DNA of 5,948 nt from Roseiflexaceae bacterium (GTDB taxonomy: Bacteria > Chloroflexota > Chloroflexia > Chloroflexales > Roseiflexaceae), in the NCBI GenBank assembly GCA_014381165.1, contig JACMIM010000269.1, positions 1-5,948 on the forward strand, read 5' to 3'. Of the stretch, positions 1 through 5,368 are shown piece after piece. The first letter of the stretch is position 1. Each line of letters begins with the position of its first letter. Below the pieces are notes generated by a model. It was not told the origin of the DNA, ran no database searches, and worked only from the letters and a program-made list of their open reading frames with translations. Made by a program: the position numbers and the translations under genes.

Positions 1-1228
1 CGGCCACGCGCCGCCCAACCTGGCGGTGCGATTCCTCCTCGACCGGGCCGAGCTCCAGCATGTCGCCATGCACCACAATCCGCCGCCCCTCTAGATCGTG
101 AAGCAGGTTTAGCGCCGCCAGTGATGAAACCGGCGATGCATTGTAGGTGTCGTCGATTAGGGTCGCGCCATTTACGCCCGGCACGGCCAGCAACCGCAGT
201 TGCGCGCTTTCGTCGCGCAGGCCATCGACAATCGCGTCCCAGCCGAGGCCAAGCACCAGGCCAGCGGCGGCGGCGGCCAGCGCGGTATGAACGCTGTGGC
301 GGCCAAGCAGCGGCAGCCTCAGCGTCACCGCCTCGCCAGCGTGGTGCGCGCGGAAGCTAATGCCCTCCAGGCCCCGGCCCACGATCTGATCGGCCCAAAT
401 GTCGGCGGCGGGGTCGAGCCCGTAGCTGAACACGCGCGCCGGCGTGACCTGGGCCATTGCGCGCACGCGTTCGTCGTCGTAGTTCAGGATGGCCACACCA
501 TCCCCAGGTAGCGCCTGCACGAGTTCGCTTTTGGCCTGTGCCACCACATCCAGGCTGCCCATGCGCTCCATGTGCGAGGGGCCGACATTCGTAACAATGC
601 CAATACTGGGCCGAGCGATGCTGGCGAGCAGCGAAAGATCGCCCGGCCCGTAGATGCCCATCTCGAAAATGGCGACATCGTGGTCGCCATTCAGCTCGAG
701 CAGCGCGATGGGCATGGTGGTCTCGTTATTGTAACTTCTTGGATTTTTTAAGGTGCGGTATTTGCGCCGAAGTACCGACGCAACCACCTCCTTGGTGGAG
801 GTCTTGCCCACGCTGCCGGTGATGCCAATCACTGTCGGCGTGAACAATCCACGATGGTAGGCCGCCAGCCGCTGGAGCGCCGCGAGCGGGTCTTCCACCG
901 CTACCAGCAGCACATCCCCCGGCTGGGCCTCGTTCAGCCCCGCGCCCTGCGGTGTAATCACCGCGTGGGGCACATCGAGCACGAGGCTATTGGCCTGGGC
1001 ACGATCCACAAGCGCGGCAGTTGCGCCGGCCCGGATCGCCTGTCCGAGAAAACGATGACCATCGACCTGCTCACCACGCAACGCCACGAACAGCGAGCGC
1101 TCGGTGGCCAGGCGCGAATCGATCACCGCCTCGGAATAGTCTAGCGTGTCCAAGTGCTGCGGAAGCTGTGGCGGCTGCCGCTGCTCCGCATCCTGAACAC
1201 CAATAAGCAGCTCTGCTAGGTCGAACAC
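1..1228 (-). CDS. murF: UDP-N-acetylmuramoyl-tripeptide--D-alanyl-D-alanine ligase, 3' end missing
   Basis: MurF adds D-Ala-D-Ala to the UDP-MurNAc-tripeptide in the cytoplasm, using ATP. The window holds 409 codons; the family is usually about 450-470 residues, so the last part of the C-terminal domain lies beyond the edge. Visible domains: an N-terminal substrate-binding domain with DSR (residues 37-39) and DGHRF (56-60); the ATP loop GITGSVGKTST (135-145, K142); NNET (167-170); the MurF signature EMGIYGPGD (189-197) followed by TNVGPSHME (213-221); QAKSE (231-235), whose lysine fits the carbamylated position; GRHSVHTALA (309-318); LIDDTYNASP (357-366) and GDMLELG (388-394). These separate it from MurE, MurC and MurD. 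The start is GTG at 1228: an in-frame TAG sits at 1240-1238, no other start lies between, and AGGAGG is 5 nt upstream. NNET-TMP is less usual than the common NNxIGxP. The function is secure; this is not a pseudogene within the visible part. Confidence 0.95.
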   Translation of the reverse strand, partial: MFDLAELLIGVQDAEQRQPPQLPQHLDTLDYSEAVIDSRLATERSLFVALRGEQVDGHRFLGQAIRAGATAALVDRAQANSLVLDVPHAVITPQGAGLNEAQPGDVLLVAVEDPLAALQRLAAYHRGLFTPTVIGITGSVGKTSTKEVVASVLRRKYRTLKNPRSYNNETTMPIALLELNGDHDVAIFEMGIYGPGDLSLLASIARPSIGIVTNVGPSHMERMGSLDVVAQAKSELVQALPGDGVAILNYDDERVRAMAQVTPARVFSYGLDPAADIWADQIVGRGLEGISFRAHHAGEAVTLRLPLLGRHSVHTALAAAAAGLVLGLGWDAIVDGLRDESAQLRLLAVPGVNGATLIDDTYNASPVSSLAALNLLHDLEGRRIVVHGDMLELGPVEEESHRQVGRRVA

Positions 1229-1233
1229 CGCCG

Positions 1234-1239
1234 CCTCCT
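1234..1239 (-). promoter_or_regulatory. murF ribosome binding site
   Basis: A perfect AGGAGG lies 5 nt upstream of the murF GTG codon. It overlaps the in-frame TAG at 1240-1238, which rules out a longer protein, so this site decides the start. Confidence 0.85.
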
Positions 1240-1261
1240 ACGAATCCTAGAACGCGGCGGC

Positions 1262-1270
1262 ATTGTAGCA
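1262..1270 (-). promoter_or_regulatory. possible extended -10 promoter for murF
   Basis: Minus-strand TGCTACAAT matches the extended -10 form TGnTAnAAT. No good -35 hexamer is visible 16-18 nt upstream, as expected for extended -10 promoters. Transcription would start near 1255, giving a leader of about 27 nt before the GTG. Its place after the ftsI-murF hairpin suggests murF could be transcribed separately from the upstream dcw genes. This is inferred from pattern only. Confidence 0.4.
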
Positions 1271-1296
1271 TAGTTATGTGGCGGTAATGGTGGGCC

Positions 1297-1341
1297 GGTT
1301 TGCGGTAGCGGCCGGTTTCAAACCCGCCGCTACCGCAAACC
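1297..1341. repeat. near-perfect 22-bp inverted repeat between ftsI and murF
   Basis: The arms 1297-1318 and 1320-1341 are reverse complements with one mismatch, around a single central base at 1319. The RNA could fold into a long GC-rich hairpin with a small loop. No U-run follows on the minus strand, so it is not a standard intrinsic terminator. It could act as an RNA processing or stability element, or as a Rho-related stop. The right arm shares its sequence with the adjoining 22-bp tandem repeat. Confidence 0.8.
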
Positions 1342-1380
1342 CAACCCGCCGCGACCGCAAACCCAACCCGCCGCGACCGC
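1320..1380. repeat. 22-bp tandem repeat, about 2.7 copies, abutting the ftsI stop
   Basis: Two identical 22-bp units (1332-1353 and 1354-1375), each beginning accgcaaaccc, are flanked by partial units at 1321-1331 (one mismatch) and 1376-1380. The array ends on the first plus-strand base of the ftsI stop codon (TAG at 1382-1380). It forms one arm of the neighbouring inverted repeat. There are no spacers between units, so it is not a CRISPR array. Confidence 0.8.
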
Positions 1381-3239
1381 TACCGGCTGGCGGTGGTCAC
1401 GTTGACGTATGGCTCCTGGCCAGAGCTAACCAGCGCCATATCGGGGGCTAGCCGCTCGTAGCGCATGAGCTGATCGACCACGCGCTGATAGACCGGGATG
1501 GACGAGAGTAGTCCCCACGGATCCTTCTGCGGCCGGTCGATTTTGACCAGCACGGCGTAGCGCGCGTCCTCCGCCGGCGCAAAGCCCAGCACCGAACCGA
1601 TCACGAACGGCTCCAGGCCGCCCCGCCCGTCCGGGATCGAGGCAGTGCCAGTTTTTGCGCCCACCTGGAAGCCCGGCACCAGCCAGGCATCGCTATAATC
1701 GCCAGTGCGCTCGCCCCAAACCACACCCGAGTAGTGGTTGGCCGAGTTGACCAGCATGCGCCGCACCGTCCAGGCCACGGCCCGGTCGATCGGCTGGTTG
1801 ACCAGCGTTGGCGTTGTTTCCTGGCAGACCTCGCCCATGCATTGTCTTTCGACCAGATACGGTTTCATGCGCTTGCCATCGTTGGCGATCGTGGCAGCCA
1901 GTTGCACCATTTGCAACGGTGTGGCAGCGATGCCCTGGCCATAGCCGTTCGTGCTCAACACGATCTCGCCCCAGCCTGGCGCATCGGCGTCCGGCACAAT
2001 CCCCGCCGATTCGCCGGCAATCTCCACACCGGTCAGCTGCCCAAAGCCGAACTCATTGGCCATACGGTAGAAACTCTTGGCCCCAATCAGCTCGGCGAAT
2101 TGCAGCGCGGCCACATTGCTGGAGTAGTACAGCATCTGGTCGGCGTTCAACAGGCCATGGCCCGACGAATCGTAGTTGGCGAGTGTCGTGTCGCCACGCG
2201 CGACGATGCCGGTATCATTCACCTGGGTGTCGGCGGTGAAGGCTTTGGTTTGCATGCCCGCCGCCGCCGTAAACATCTTGAAGGTCGAGCCTGGCTCATA
2301 CACATCGGTCACAGCTGGACTGCGGCTGTACAGCGCGGGGTCAAAATCGCCATACCGGTTCGGATCGTAGCTTGGGTAGGTGGCCATGCCGCGAATCGCG
2401 CCGGTTTTGACCTCGATCACAATCACGGTGCCGCCAGTAGCGCTCTGATCGTCGACGGTCTTCTTCAGCTCGTCCTCGGCCAAGTGCTGGATCAGCGGGT
2501 CGATCGTCAGCTGGATATCCACGCCGTCGGTGGCGGGCTGGGTCTCGGGTGGGTTCAGCCAGATCGGGTTGTCACCGCCGTCCCATTCGGCTTTAAGCGT
2601 GCCAGTGATGCCCTTCAGCTCGGTGTCGAAGTACGCTTCCACGCCGCTGATGCCATCGCCAATGTTATTGACTGCGCCGATCAGTTGGGCGGCGTACTCG
2701 CCCTGTGGATAAATCCGCTTGGGTTCTGGCGTCAGCACAAAGGCCGCCCAGTCGTTCTGATCGATCGCTGCCTGCATGGTTTCGGCGGCGTCGGCGGACA
2801 GCCAGCGCGCCAGCAGGTGGTAGCGCGGCTTATCGAGCAGCAGCTCCAGCAACTGGGCCGAAGGCCGGTCGGTCAAGCCCGAGATCGCCAGCGCCATGGC
2901 TGGGGCGTCTTCTACGTTGACCAGGCGCGTATCGACATACAAGCTTTCGCGGTCGACATCGATTGCCAGCGCGTTACCGGCCCGGTCGGTGATCACGCCA
3001 CGGCGTGGCTGGATCGTCTCGGTGCGGCTGATCTCGTTACGCGCCGCCTCGGCCAGCGTGGCGTGCTGGGCGATCTGCACCTCGCCAAGGCGAACGAACA
3101 CACGCGCCGCGATCAGCACGGCCACCAGCAGGATCAGGTTGATCCGCCAGCGGCTGATGGTGACGAGCTTGGAAGCGTTATCGGTTGTGGTTCGTGCTGC
3201 CATTGGTTTGGTATGGTTGTTTGTAGATGGCGTTACCAT
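1380..3239 (-). CDS. ftsI: FtsI-type peptidoglycan transpeptidase (class B penicillin-binding protein)
   Basis: This septal D,D-transpeptidase crosslinks peptidoglycan outside the membrane as part of the divisome. The protein has 619 residues, normal for the family. It has a short cytoplasmic N-terminus, one membrane anchor (about 32-49, INLILLVAVLIAARVFV), a PBP dimerisation domain (about 70-225, starting near RRGVITDRAGNALA), then a transpeptidase domain (about 268-595). All three active-site motifs are present: STFK (S318 nucleophile, K321), SSN (373-375) and KTG (529-531). No PASTA repeats follow. Two cysteines (C467, C472) lie between SxN and KTG in the extracytoplasmic domain. The gene begins 12 nt after the ftsL stop with no clear Shine-Dalgarno, which suggests translational coupling; a later Met13 (3203) also lacks one, so the first ATG is kept. 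It could equally be named pbpB or spoVD-like, but its place after ftsL favours the division PBP. Confidence 0.93.
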   Translation of the reverse strand: MVTPSTNNHTKPMAARTTTDNASKLVTISRWRINLILLVAVLIAARVFVRLGEVQIAQHATLAEAARNEISRTETIQPRRGVITDRAGNALAIDVDRESLYVDTRLVNVEDAPAMALAISGLTDRPSAQLLELLLDKPRYHLLARWLSADAAETMQAAIDQNDWAAFVLTPEPKRIYPQGEYAAQLIGAVNNIGDGISGVEAYFDTELKGITGTLKAEWDGGDNPIWLNPPETQPATDGVDIQLTIDPLIQHLAEDELKKTVDDQSATGGTVIVIEVKTGAIRGMATYPSYDPNRYGDFDPALYSRSPAVTDVYEPGSTFKMFTAAAGMQTKAFTADTQVNDTGIVARGDTTLANYDSSGHGLLNADQMLYYSSNVAALQFAELIGAKSFYRMANEFGFGQLTGVEIAGESAGIVPDADAPGWGEIVLSTNGYGQGIAATPLQMVQLAATIANDGKRMKPYLVERQCMGEVCQETTPTLVNQPIDRAVAWTVRRMLVNSANHYSGVVWGERTGDYSDAWLVPGFQVGAKTGTASIPDGRGGLEPFVIGSVLGFAPAEDARYAVLVKIDRPQKDPWGLLSSIPVYQRVVDQLMRYERLAPDMALVSSGQEPYVNVTTASR

Positions 3240-3251
3240 CCATGCATTCGA

Positions 3252-3626
3252 CTACTCGCCACCGGCTGATTCGGTCGCCTCTTGCGCGATTGTCACATAG
3301 CGCACTTGGTCGGGCGTGATCGGGCGCAGCCCCAGCTCCTCGGCGCGGGCCTGAATGCGCGTGAGCGACTGAGCTTCGGCGAGTTCAAGCTGGAGCCGGC
3401 TCTGCTGGCGCTGTAGCTCGATTTTATAGCTTTCCAGCTGGCCGAGTTCATAGCCGCGCGTGGCCAGCCGACCGGTCTGGCCCAGCGAAAGTAGACTGAG
3501 CGACGCCAGGATCAGCGCCGCCGCGATCAGGTAGCGCCCGCCATCGAGCTGAAGGTAGCGAGGCAGCTGCAGGCGGGTGACCCGGGCCTGCTGCAAGGGC
3601 ATTTGTTTGCGCCAGTTGATAGCCAT
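3252..3626 (-). CDS. ftsL: FtsL-like divisome membrane protein
   Basis: A small bitopic protein, here 124 residues, expected to join the FtsQ/DivIB-FtsB/DivIC-FtsL complex that activates the septal PBP encoded next. It has a basic cytoplasmic N-terminus, one membrane segment (about residues 32-49, YLIAAALILASLSLLSLG), a Q/E/L-rich coiled coil (about 57-90) and a tail RIQARAEELGLRPITPDQV that resembles the conserved FtsL/DivIC C-terminus. FtsL is poorly conserved, so the call rests on topology plus position between rsmH and ftsI. I chose the ATG at 3626 because GAGG lies 8 nt upstream. A longer frame starts at ATG 3719, overlapping the rsmH stop (TAATG). It has no Shine-Dalgarno and its extra 31 residues are partly encoded by a dispersed hairpin repeat (3677-3701), so it is the less likely start, though coupling from rsmH keeps it possible. 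A third ATG at 3662 also lacks a binding site. Confidence 0.8.
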   Translation of the reverse strand: MAINWRKQMPLQQARVTRLQLPRYLQLDGGRYLIAAALILASLSLLSLGQTGRLATRGYELGQLESYKIELQRQQSRLQLELAEAQSLTRIQARAEELGLRPITPDQVRYVTIAQEATESAGGE

Positions 3627-3634
3627 AGATGGTG

Positions 3635-3638
3635 CCTC
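3635..3638 (-). promoter_or_regulatory. ftsL ribosome binding site (supports the internal start)
   Basis: Minus-strand TGAGG places GAGG 8 nt before the ATG at 3626. The two upstream ATG codons of the same frame (3719 and 3662) have no purine-rich sequence at the right distance. Confidence 0.6.
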
Positions 3639-3676
3639 AGTCGGTTGAATAACAATTGCCATCGATTGAACAGCGT

Positions 3677-3701
3677 CCCGGCGTTGAAGCGCCGGGCTAT
3701 T
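3677..3701 (-). repeat. dispersed hairpin (REP-like) element, copy 3
   Basis: Plus-strand cccggcgttgaagcgccggg followed by ctatt. It differs by one base in 25 from the two copies between mraZ and rsmH and has the same orientation. It folds into an 8-bp stem (one T-G pair) with a TGAA loop on the plus strand, TTCA on the minus. It lies between the rsmH stop and the preferred ftsL start. Confidence 0.8.
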
Positions 3702-3718
3702 GGGATTGACCCGCAACA

Positions 3719-4696
3719 TTACAGCTTTTCGGCGACCCGCAGTTTCGCGCTGCGACTGCGCGAGTTCGCACGCTGCTCGTCGGCGGTGGGAATGATCGGC
3801 TTGGTCTGGGTCATCCGTATGATTGGCTCGCGATCCTGGTAGCCGCTTTCGCGCTGGTCGATCGTCGGTCGCCCGCTTTCAGCGCGAAAGTACAGCTTGA
3901 CGATCCGGTCTTCCAGCGAGTGGAAGGTGATGATTGCCAGCCGCCCGCCCGGTTTGAGCAACGCCACCGCTTGTGGTAGCACCGCCTCCAGCCGCTCCAG
4001 CTCACGGTTGACTGCAATGCGCAGCGCCTGAAAAGTCTTGGTCGCTGGGTGGATTTTACCCTTGCGCCCGCCGAGCGCCCGCTCCACCAGCCCGGCCAGC
4101 GCCAGCGTGTTTTCGATTCTACCGCCCTGGCGCGCTGTGACAATCGCGTGGGCGACCCGGCGCGAACCATGCTCCTCGCCATAGGTGTAAATAATATTGG
4201 CCAGCTCGTCCTCTGGCAGCTCGTGAACCAGATCGGCAGCGGTCTCGCCCTGTGTCGGGTCCAGGCGCATATCCAGCGGGGCATCGTGCATGAACGAAAA
4301 GCCGCGCTCGGGCGTATCGAGCTGATAGGAAGAAACGCCCAGGTCGAGCAGAATGCCGTCGACGGCCTCGAAGCCGTGGGCCGGCGCGATCTGGCCGATC
4401 TCGGCATAATTGCCGTGGGCAAGCGTCGTTCGTTCAGCGTAGGGGGCCAGCCGCTCCCGCGCCGCCGCCAGCGCGATTGGGTCGGCATCGATCCCCAGCA
4501 GCCGCCCGTCCGGACTGGAGGCTGCCAGCATAGCCAAGGCATGCCCACCGCCACCCAGCGTCCCATCGACATAGCGCCCACCGGCCTGGGGTGCCAGCGC
4601 CACGATCACCTCGGACAGCAACACACTGATATGGCGAAAGGCGGAGGGATGAGGGCTAAGGGCTGATGTAGGTTTTTCGTCGAGATCGTTGTTCAT
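3719..4696 (-). CDS. rsmH: 16S rRNA (cytosine(1402)-N(4))-methyltransferase RsmH
   Basis: RsmH (MraW) transfers methyl from S-adenosylmethionine to N4 of C1402 in the 16S rRNA decoding centre; it is cytoplasmic and usually second in the dcw cluster, as here. The 325-residue length is typical. Motifs: HISVLLSEV (22-30), SAM-binding DGTLGGGGH (44-52) and GIDADP (68-73), LLDLGVSS (116-123), RGFSF (131-135), PLDMRLD (140-146), AIITFHSLEDRIVK (254-267) and the C-terminal NSRSRSAKLRVAEK (311-324). Start: ATG 4696 with AGGG 5 nt upstream; no other ATG lies before the conserved HISVLL. Residues 10-20 (TSALSPHPSAF) are encoded by degenerate copies of the same 7-bp repeat that forms the array upstream, so this leader is probably repeat-derived and outside the conserved fold. 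The stop overlaps the longest ftsL frame by one base (TAATG). Confidence 0.95.
   Translation of the reverse strand: MNNDLDEKPTSALSPHPSAFRHISVLLSEVIVALAPQAGGRYVDGTLGGGGHALAMLAASSPDGRLLGIDADPIALAAARERLAPYAERTTLAHGNYAEIGQIAPAHGFEAVDGILLDLGVSSYQLDTPERGFSFMHDAPLDMRLDPTQGETAADLVHELPEDELANIIYTYGEEHGSRRVAHAIVTARQGGRIENTLALAGLVERALGGRKGKIHPATKTFQALRIAVNRELERLEAVLPQAVALLKPGGRLAIITFHSLEDRIVKLYFRAESGRPTIDQRESGYQDREPIIRMTQTKPIIPTADEQRANSRSRSAKLRVAEKL
4644..4664. repeat. degenerate heptamer repeat inside the rsmH 5' end
   Basis: On the plus strand gagggat, gagggct and aagggct stand in tandem. They are the inverted orientation of the cagccct units at 4792-4840. On the coding strand they specify most of the SALSPHPSA stretch of RsmH. 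Confidence 0.65.
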
Positions 4697-4699
4697 ACA

Positions 4700-4747
4700 T
4701 GCCCTGACCCGGCGCTGAAGCGCCGGGCTATTTGGTTTGGTTCGTCC
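4700..4747 (-). repeat. dispersed hairpin (REP-like) element, copy 1
   Basis: This is the first of two tandem units sharing a 43-bp sequence; this copy is 48 bp because of a 5-nt tttgg duplication near its end. Its core cccggcgctgaagcgccggg (4708-4727) folds into a perfect 8-bp stem with a 4-nt loop. The end nearest rsmH carries the AGGGCA that serves as the probable rsmH ribosome binding site. Confidence 0.85.
4702..4705 (-). promoter_or_regulatory. rsmH ribosome binding site within a repeat
   Basis: Minus-strand AGGG lies 5 nt before the rsmH ATG. The same bases occur in the second repeat copy (4750-4753), where no gene follows, so the binding site is part of the repeat sequence. The match is short. 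Confidence 0.5.
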
Positions 4748-4790
4748 TGCCCTGACCCGGCGCTGAAGCGCCGGGCTATTTGGTTCGTCC
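4748..4790 (-). repeat. dispersed hairpin (REP-like) element, copy 2
   Basis: This 43-bp unit is identical to copy 1 apart from the 5-nt duplication there. Its stem is 4756-4763 with 4768-4775 and its loop 4764-4767. It lies directly after copy 1 and beside the heptamer array. No U-run follows the stem on the minus strand, so terminator function is not evident. Confidence 0.85.
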
Positions 4791-4791
4791 T

Positions 4792-4840
4792 CAGCCCTCA
4801 GCCCTCAGCCCTCAGCCCTCAGCCCTCAGCCCTCAGCCCT
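4792..4840. repeat. heptamer tandem array, seven perfect copies
   Basis: Seven uninterrupted copies of cagccct (AGGGCTG on the minus strand) fill the mraZ-rsmH gap. The 7-bp unit is not a multiple of three, so it reads openly on the plus strand as a SALSPQPS peptide, which is an artefact and not a gene. Heptamer arrays of this general kind (STRR repeats) are known from cyanobacteria. Copy number is likely to vary between strains. Confidence 0.9.
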
Positions 4841-4878
4841 CAGCCATTCCTACAGCCCTCAGCCATTCCTACAGCCCT
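4841..4878. repeat. two 19-bp tandem units overlapping the mraZ 3' end
   Basis: The unit cagccattcctacagccct occurs at 4841-4859 and 4860-4878. Each looks like a heptamer flanked by a 12-bp insertion, so it is probably a derivative of the adjoining array. The second unit covers the mraZ stop codon and its last two codons plus one base of the codon before. Confidence 0.85.
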
Positions 4879-5300
4879 AGATCCGCCAGCTTGCCGGCGA
4901 TCGCGCTGCCATTGGCGTCCAGCGTGTTCAGCACTTTGCGCCAGGCCTCCAGCGACCAAATTTCAAAGTGCGTATGCATGCCGGCGATAACCACGGTATC
5001 GCTGAAGCCGGCGTACTCGCGCAGGTTCGGTGGGATATTGATGCGGCCCTGCTTATCCAGCGGTGCATCGGACGCCCCCGAGAACAACAGGCGGCGCATC
5101 TCGCGGGCCTCGGCATTGCCCAGCGACAGCCCACTGACCTGGCCAGCCAGCCGCTCGAAATAGGCCAGCGGAAAGCCCATTAGGCAGTGCTCGAAGCCGC
5201 GGGTGATGACCATGCCATCGCCAAGCTGCTCGCGGAAGCGCACTGGCACTGCCAGCCGCCCCTTATCATCCATAGAATGTTCGTACTCGCCTAAAAACAT
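4869..5300 (-). CDS. mraZ: MraZ, DNA-binding transcriptional regulator of the dcw cluster
   Basis: MraZ is an AbrB-like, ring-forming regulator that binds TGGG repeats in its own promoter and represses the dcw operon. The 143-residue length is normal. The protein opens with the canonical MFLGEYEH and carries the two half-repeats of the fold, each with a DKGR-type motif: DDKGRL (11-16) and DKQGRINIP (82-90). VVIAG (103-107) and HFEIWSLEAW (111-120) are also typical. The start is fixed by MFLGEYEH, yet no Shine-Dalgarno is visible in the 20 nt upstream (ACAAAACG before the ATG), so translation may use a leaderless or weak-leader mode. The stop codon and final residues lie within a 19-bp repeat unit, so the C-terminal GL may be repeat-derived. 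It is the first gene of the minus-strand cluster, diverging from moaC. Confidence 0.95.
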   Translation of the reverse strand: MFLGEYEHSMDDKGRLAVPVRFREQLGDGMVITRGFEHCLMGFPLAYFERLAGQVSGLSLGNAEAREMRRLLFSGASDAPLDKQGRINIPPNLREYAGFSDTVVIAGMHTHFEIWSLEAWRKVLNTLDANGSAIAGKLADLGL

Positions 5301-5306
5301 CGTTTT

Positions 5307-5337
5307 GTATTAGAACACTTGTTCTCACGCCTGTTAA
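5307..5337 (-). promoter_or_regulatory. possible second, leaderless mraZ promoter
   Basis: Minus-strand TTAACA (5337-5332) and TAATAC (5312-5307) resemble -35 and -10 elements with a rather long 19-nt spacer. The -10 ends 6 nt before the mraZ ATG, so transcription would begin at or next to the start codon. This would explain the missing Shine-Dalgarno. It is weaker than the promoter at 5403-5431. Confidence 0.35.
5312..5325. promoter_or_regulatory. GAAC-N4-GTTC dyad, LexA/Cheo-box-like operator
   Basis: AGAACACTTGTTCT has 6-bp perfect arms around two central bases and contains GAAC-N4-GTTC, the LexA (DinR) binding pattern of Bacillus and related bacteria. On the minus strand the middle AAGT fits the RNRY part of that consensus; the outermost bases do not. 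It lies 12 nt from the mraZ start codon, inside the spacer of the possible second promoter. LexA binding is inferred, and another regulator could use the same dyad. Confidence 0.4.
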
Positions 5338-5340
5338 CAG
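5331..5340. promoter_or_regulatory. perfect 10-bp palindrome in the mraZ leader
   Basis: ctgttaacag is fully self-complementary and overlaps the possible -35 at 5337-5332. It is not an E. coli-type LexA box, which needs eight bases between CTGT and ACAG. No known regulator can be assigned. Confidence 0.4.
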
Positions 5341-5350
5341 CATTTAACTT

Positions 5351-5368
5351 GGATTCTCGTTCGAATCC
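5351..5368. repeat. short inverted repeat in the mraZ leader
   Basis: The arms ggattc (5351-5356) and gaatcc (5363-5368) flank a 6-nt loop. The dyad directly adjoins, and slightly overlaps, the last TGGG box. It could be a small leader hairpin or part of the operator region. Confidence 0.4.

Noticed and set aside
1320..1380. CRISPR-like array
   Set aside because: The 22-bp units are directly contiguous with no spacers.
1734..3269. 511-codon plus-strand open frame opposite ftsI
   Set aside because: It mirrors the ftsI coding region; the minus strand has complete PBP motifs. Long antisense frames are common in GC-rich genes, and its protein shows no recognisable domain.
3811..4666. Long open frames overlapping rsmH (4049-4666 plus, 3811-4581 minus)
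   Set aside because: They are shadow frames of rsmH, which has full-length family motifs; their products are R/W/S- or Q/G-rich without motifs.
4708..4775. Hairpins as intrinsic terminators between mraZ and rsmH
   Set aside because: The stems are strong, but no U-run follows on the minus strand, and on the plus strand only ctattt follows with no gene ending there.
4780..5163. Plus-strand frame starting in the heptamer array (SALSPQPS repeats)
   Set aside because: The start of the protein is only the translated 7-bp repeat and the rest is antisense to mraZ.
5331..5340. E. coli-type LexA box
   Set aside because: It has CTGT and ACAG but only two bases between them; the E. coli box needs eight.
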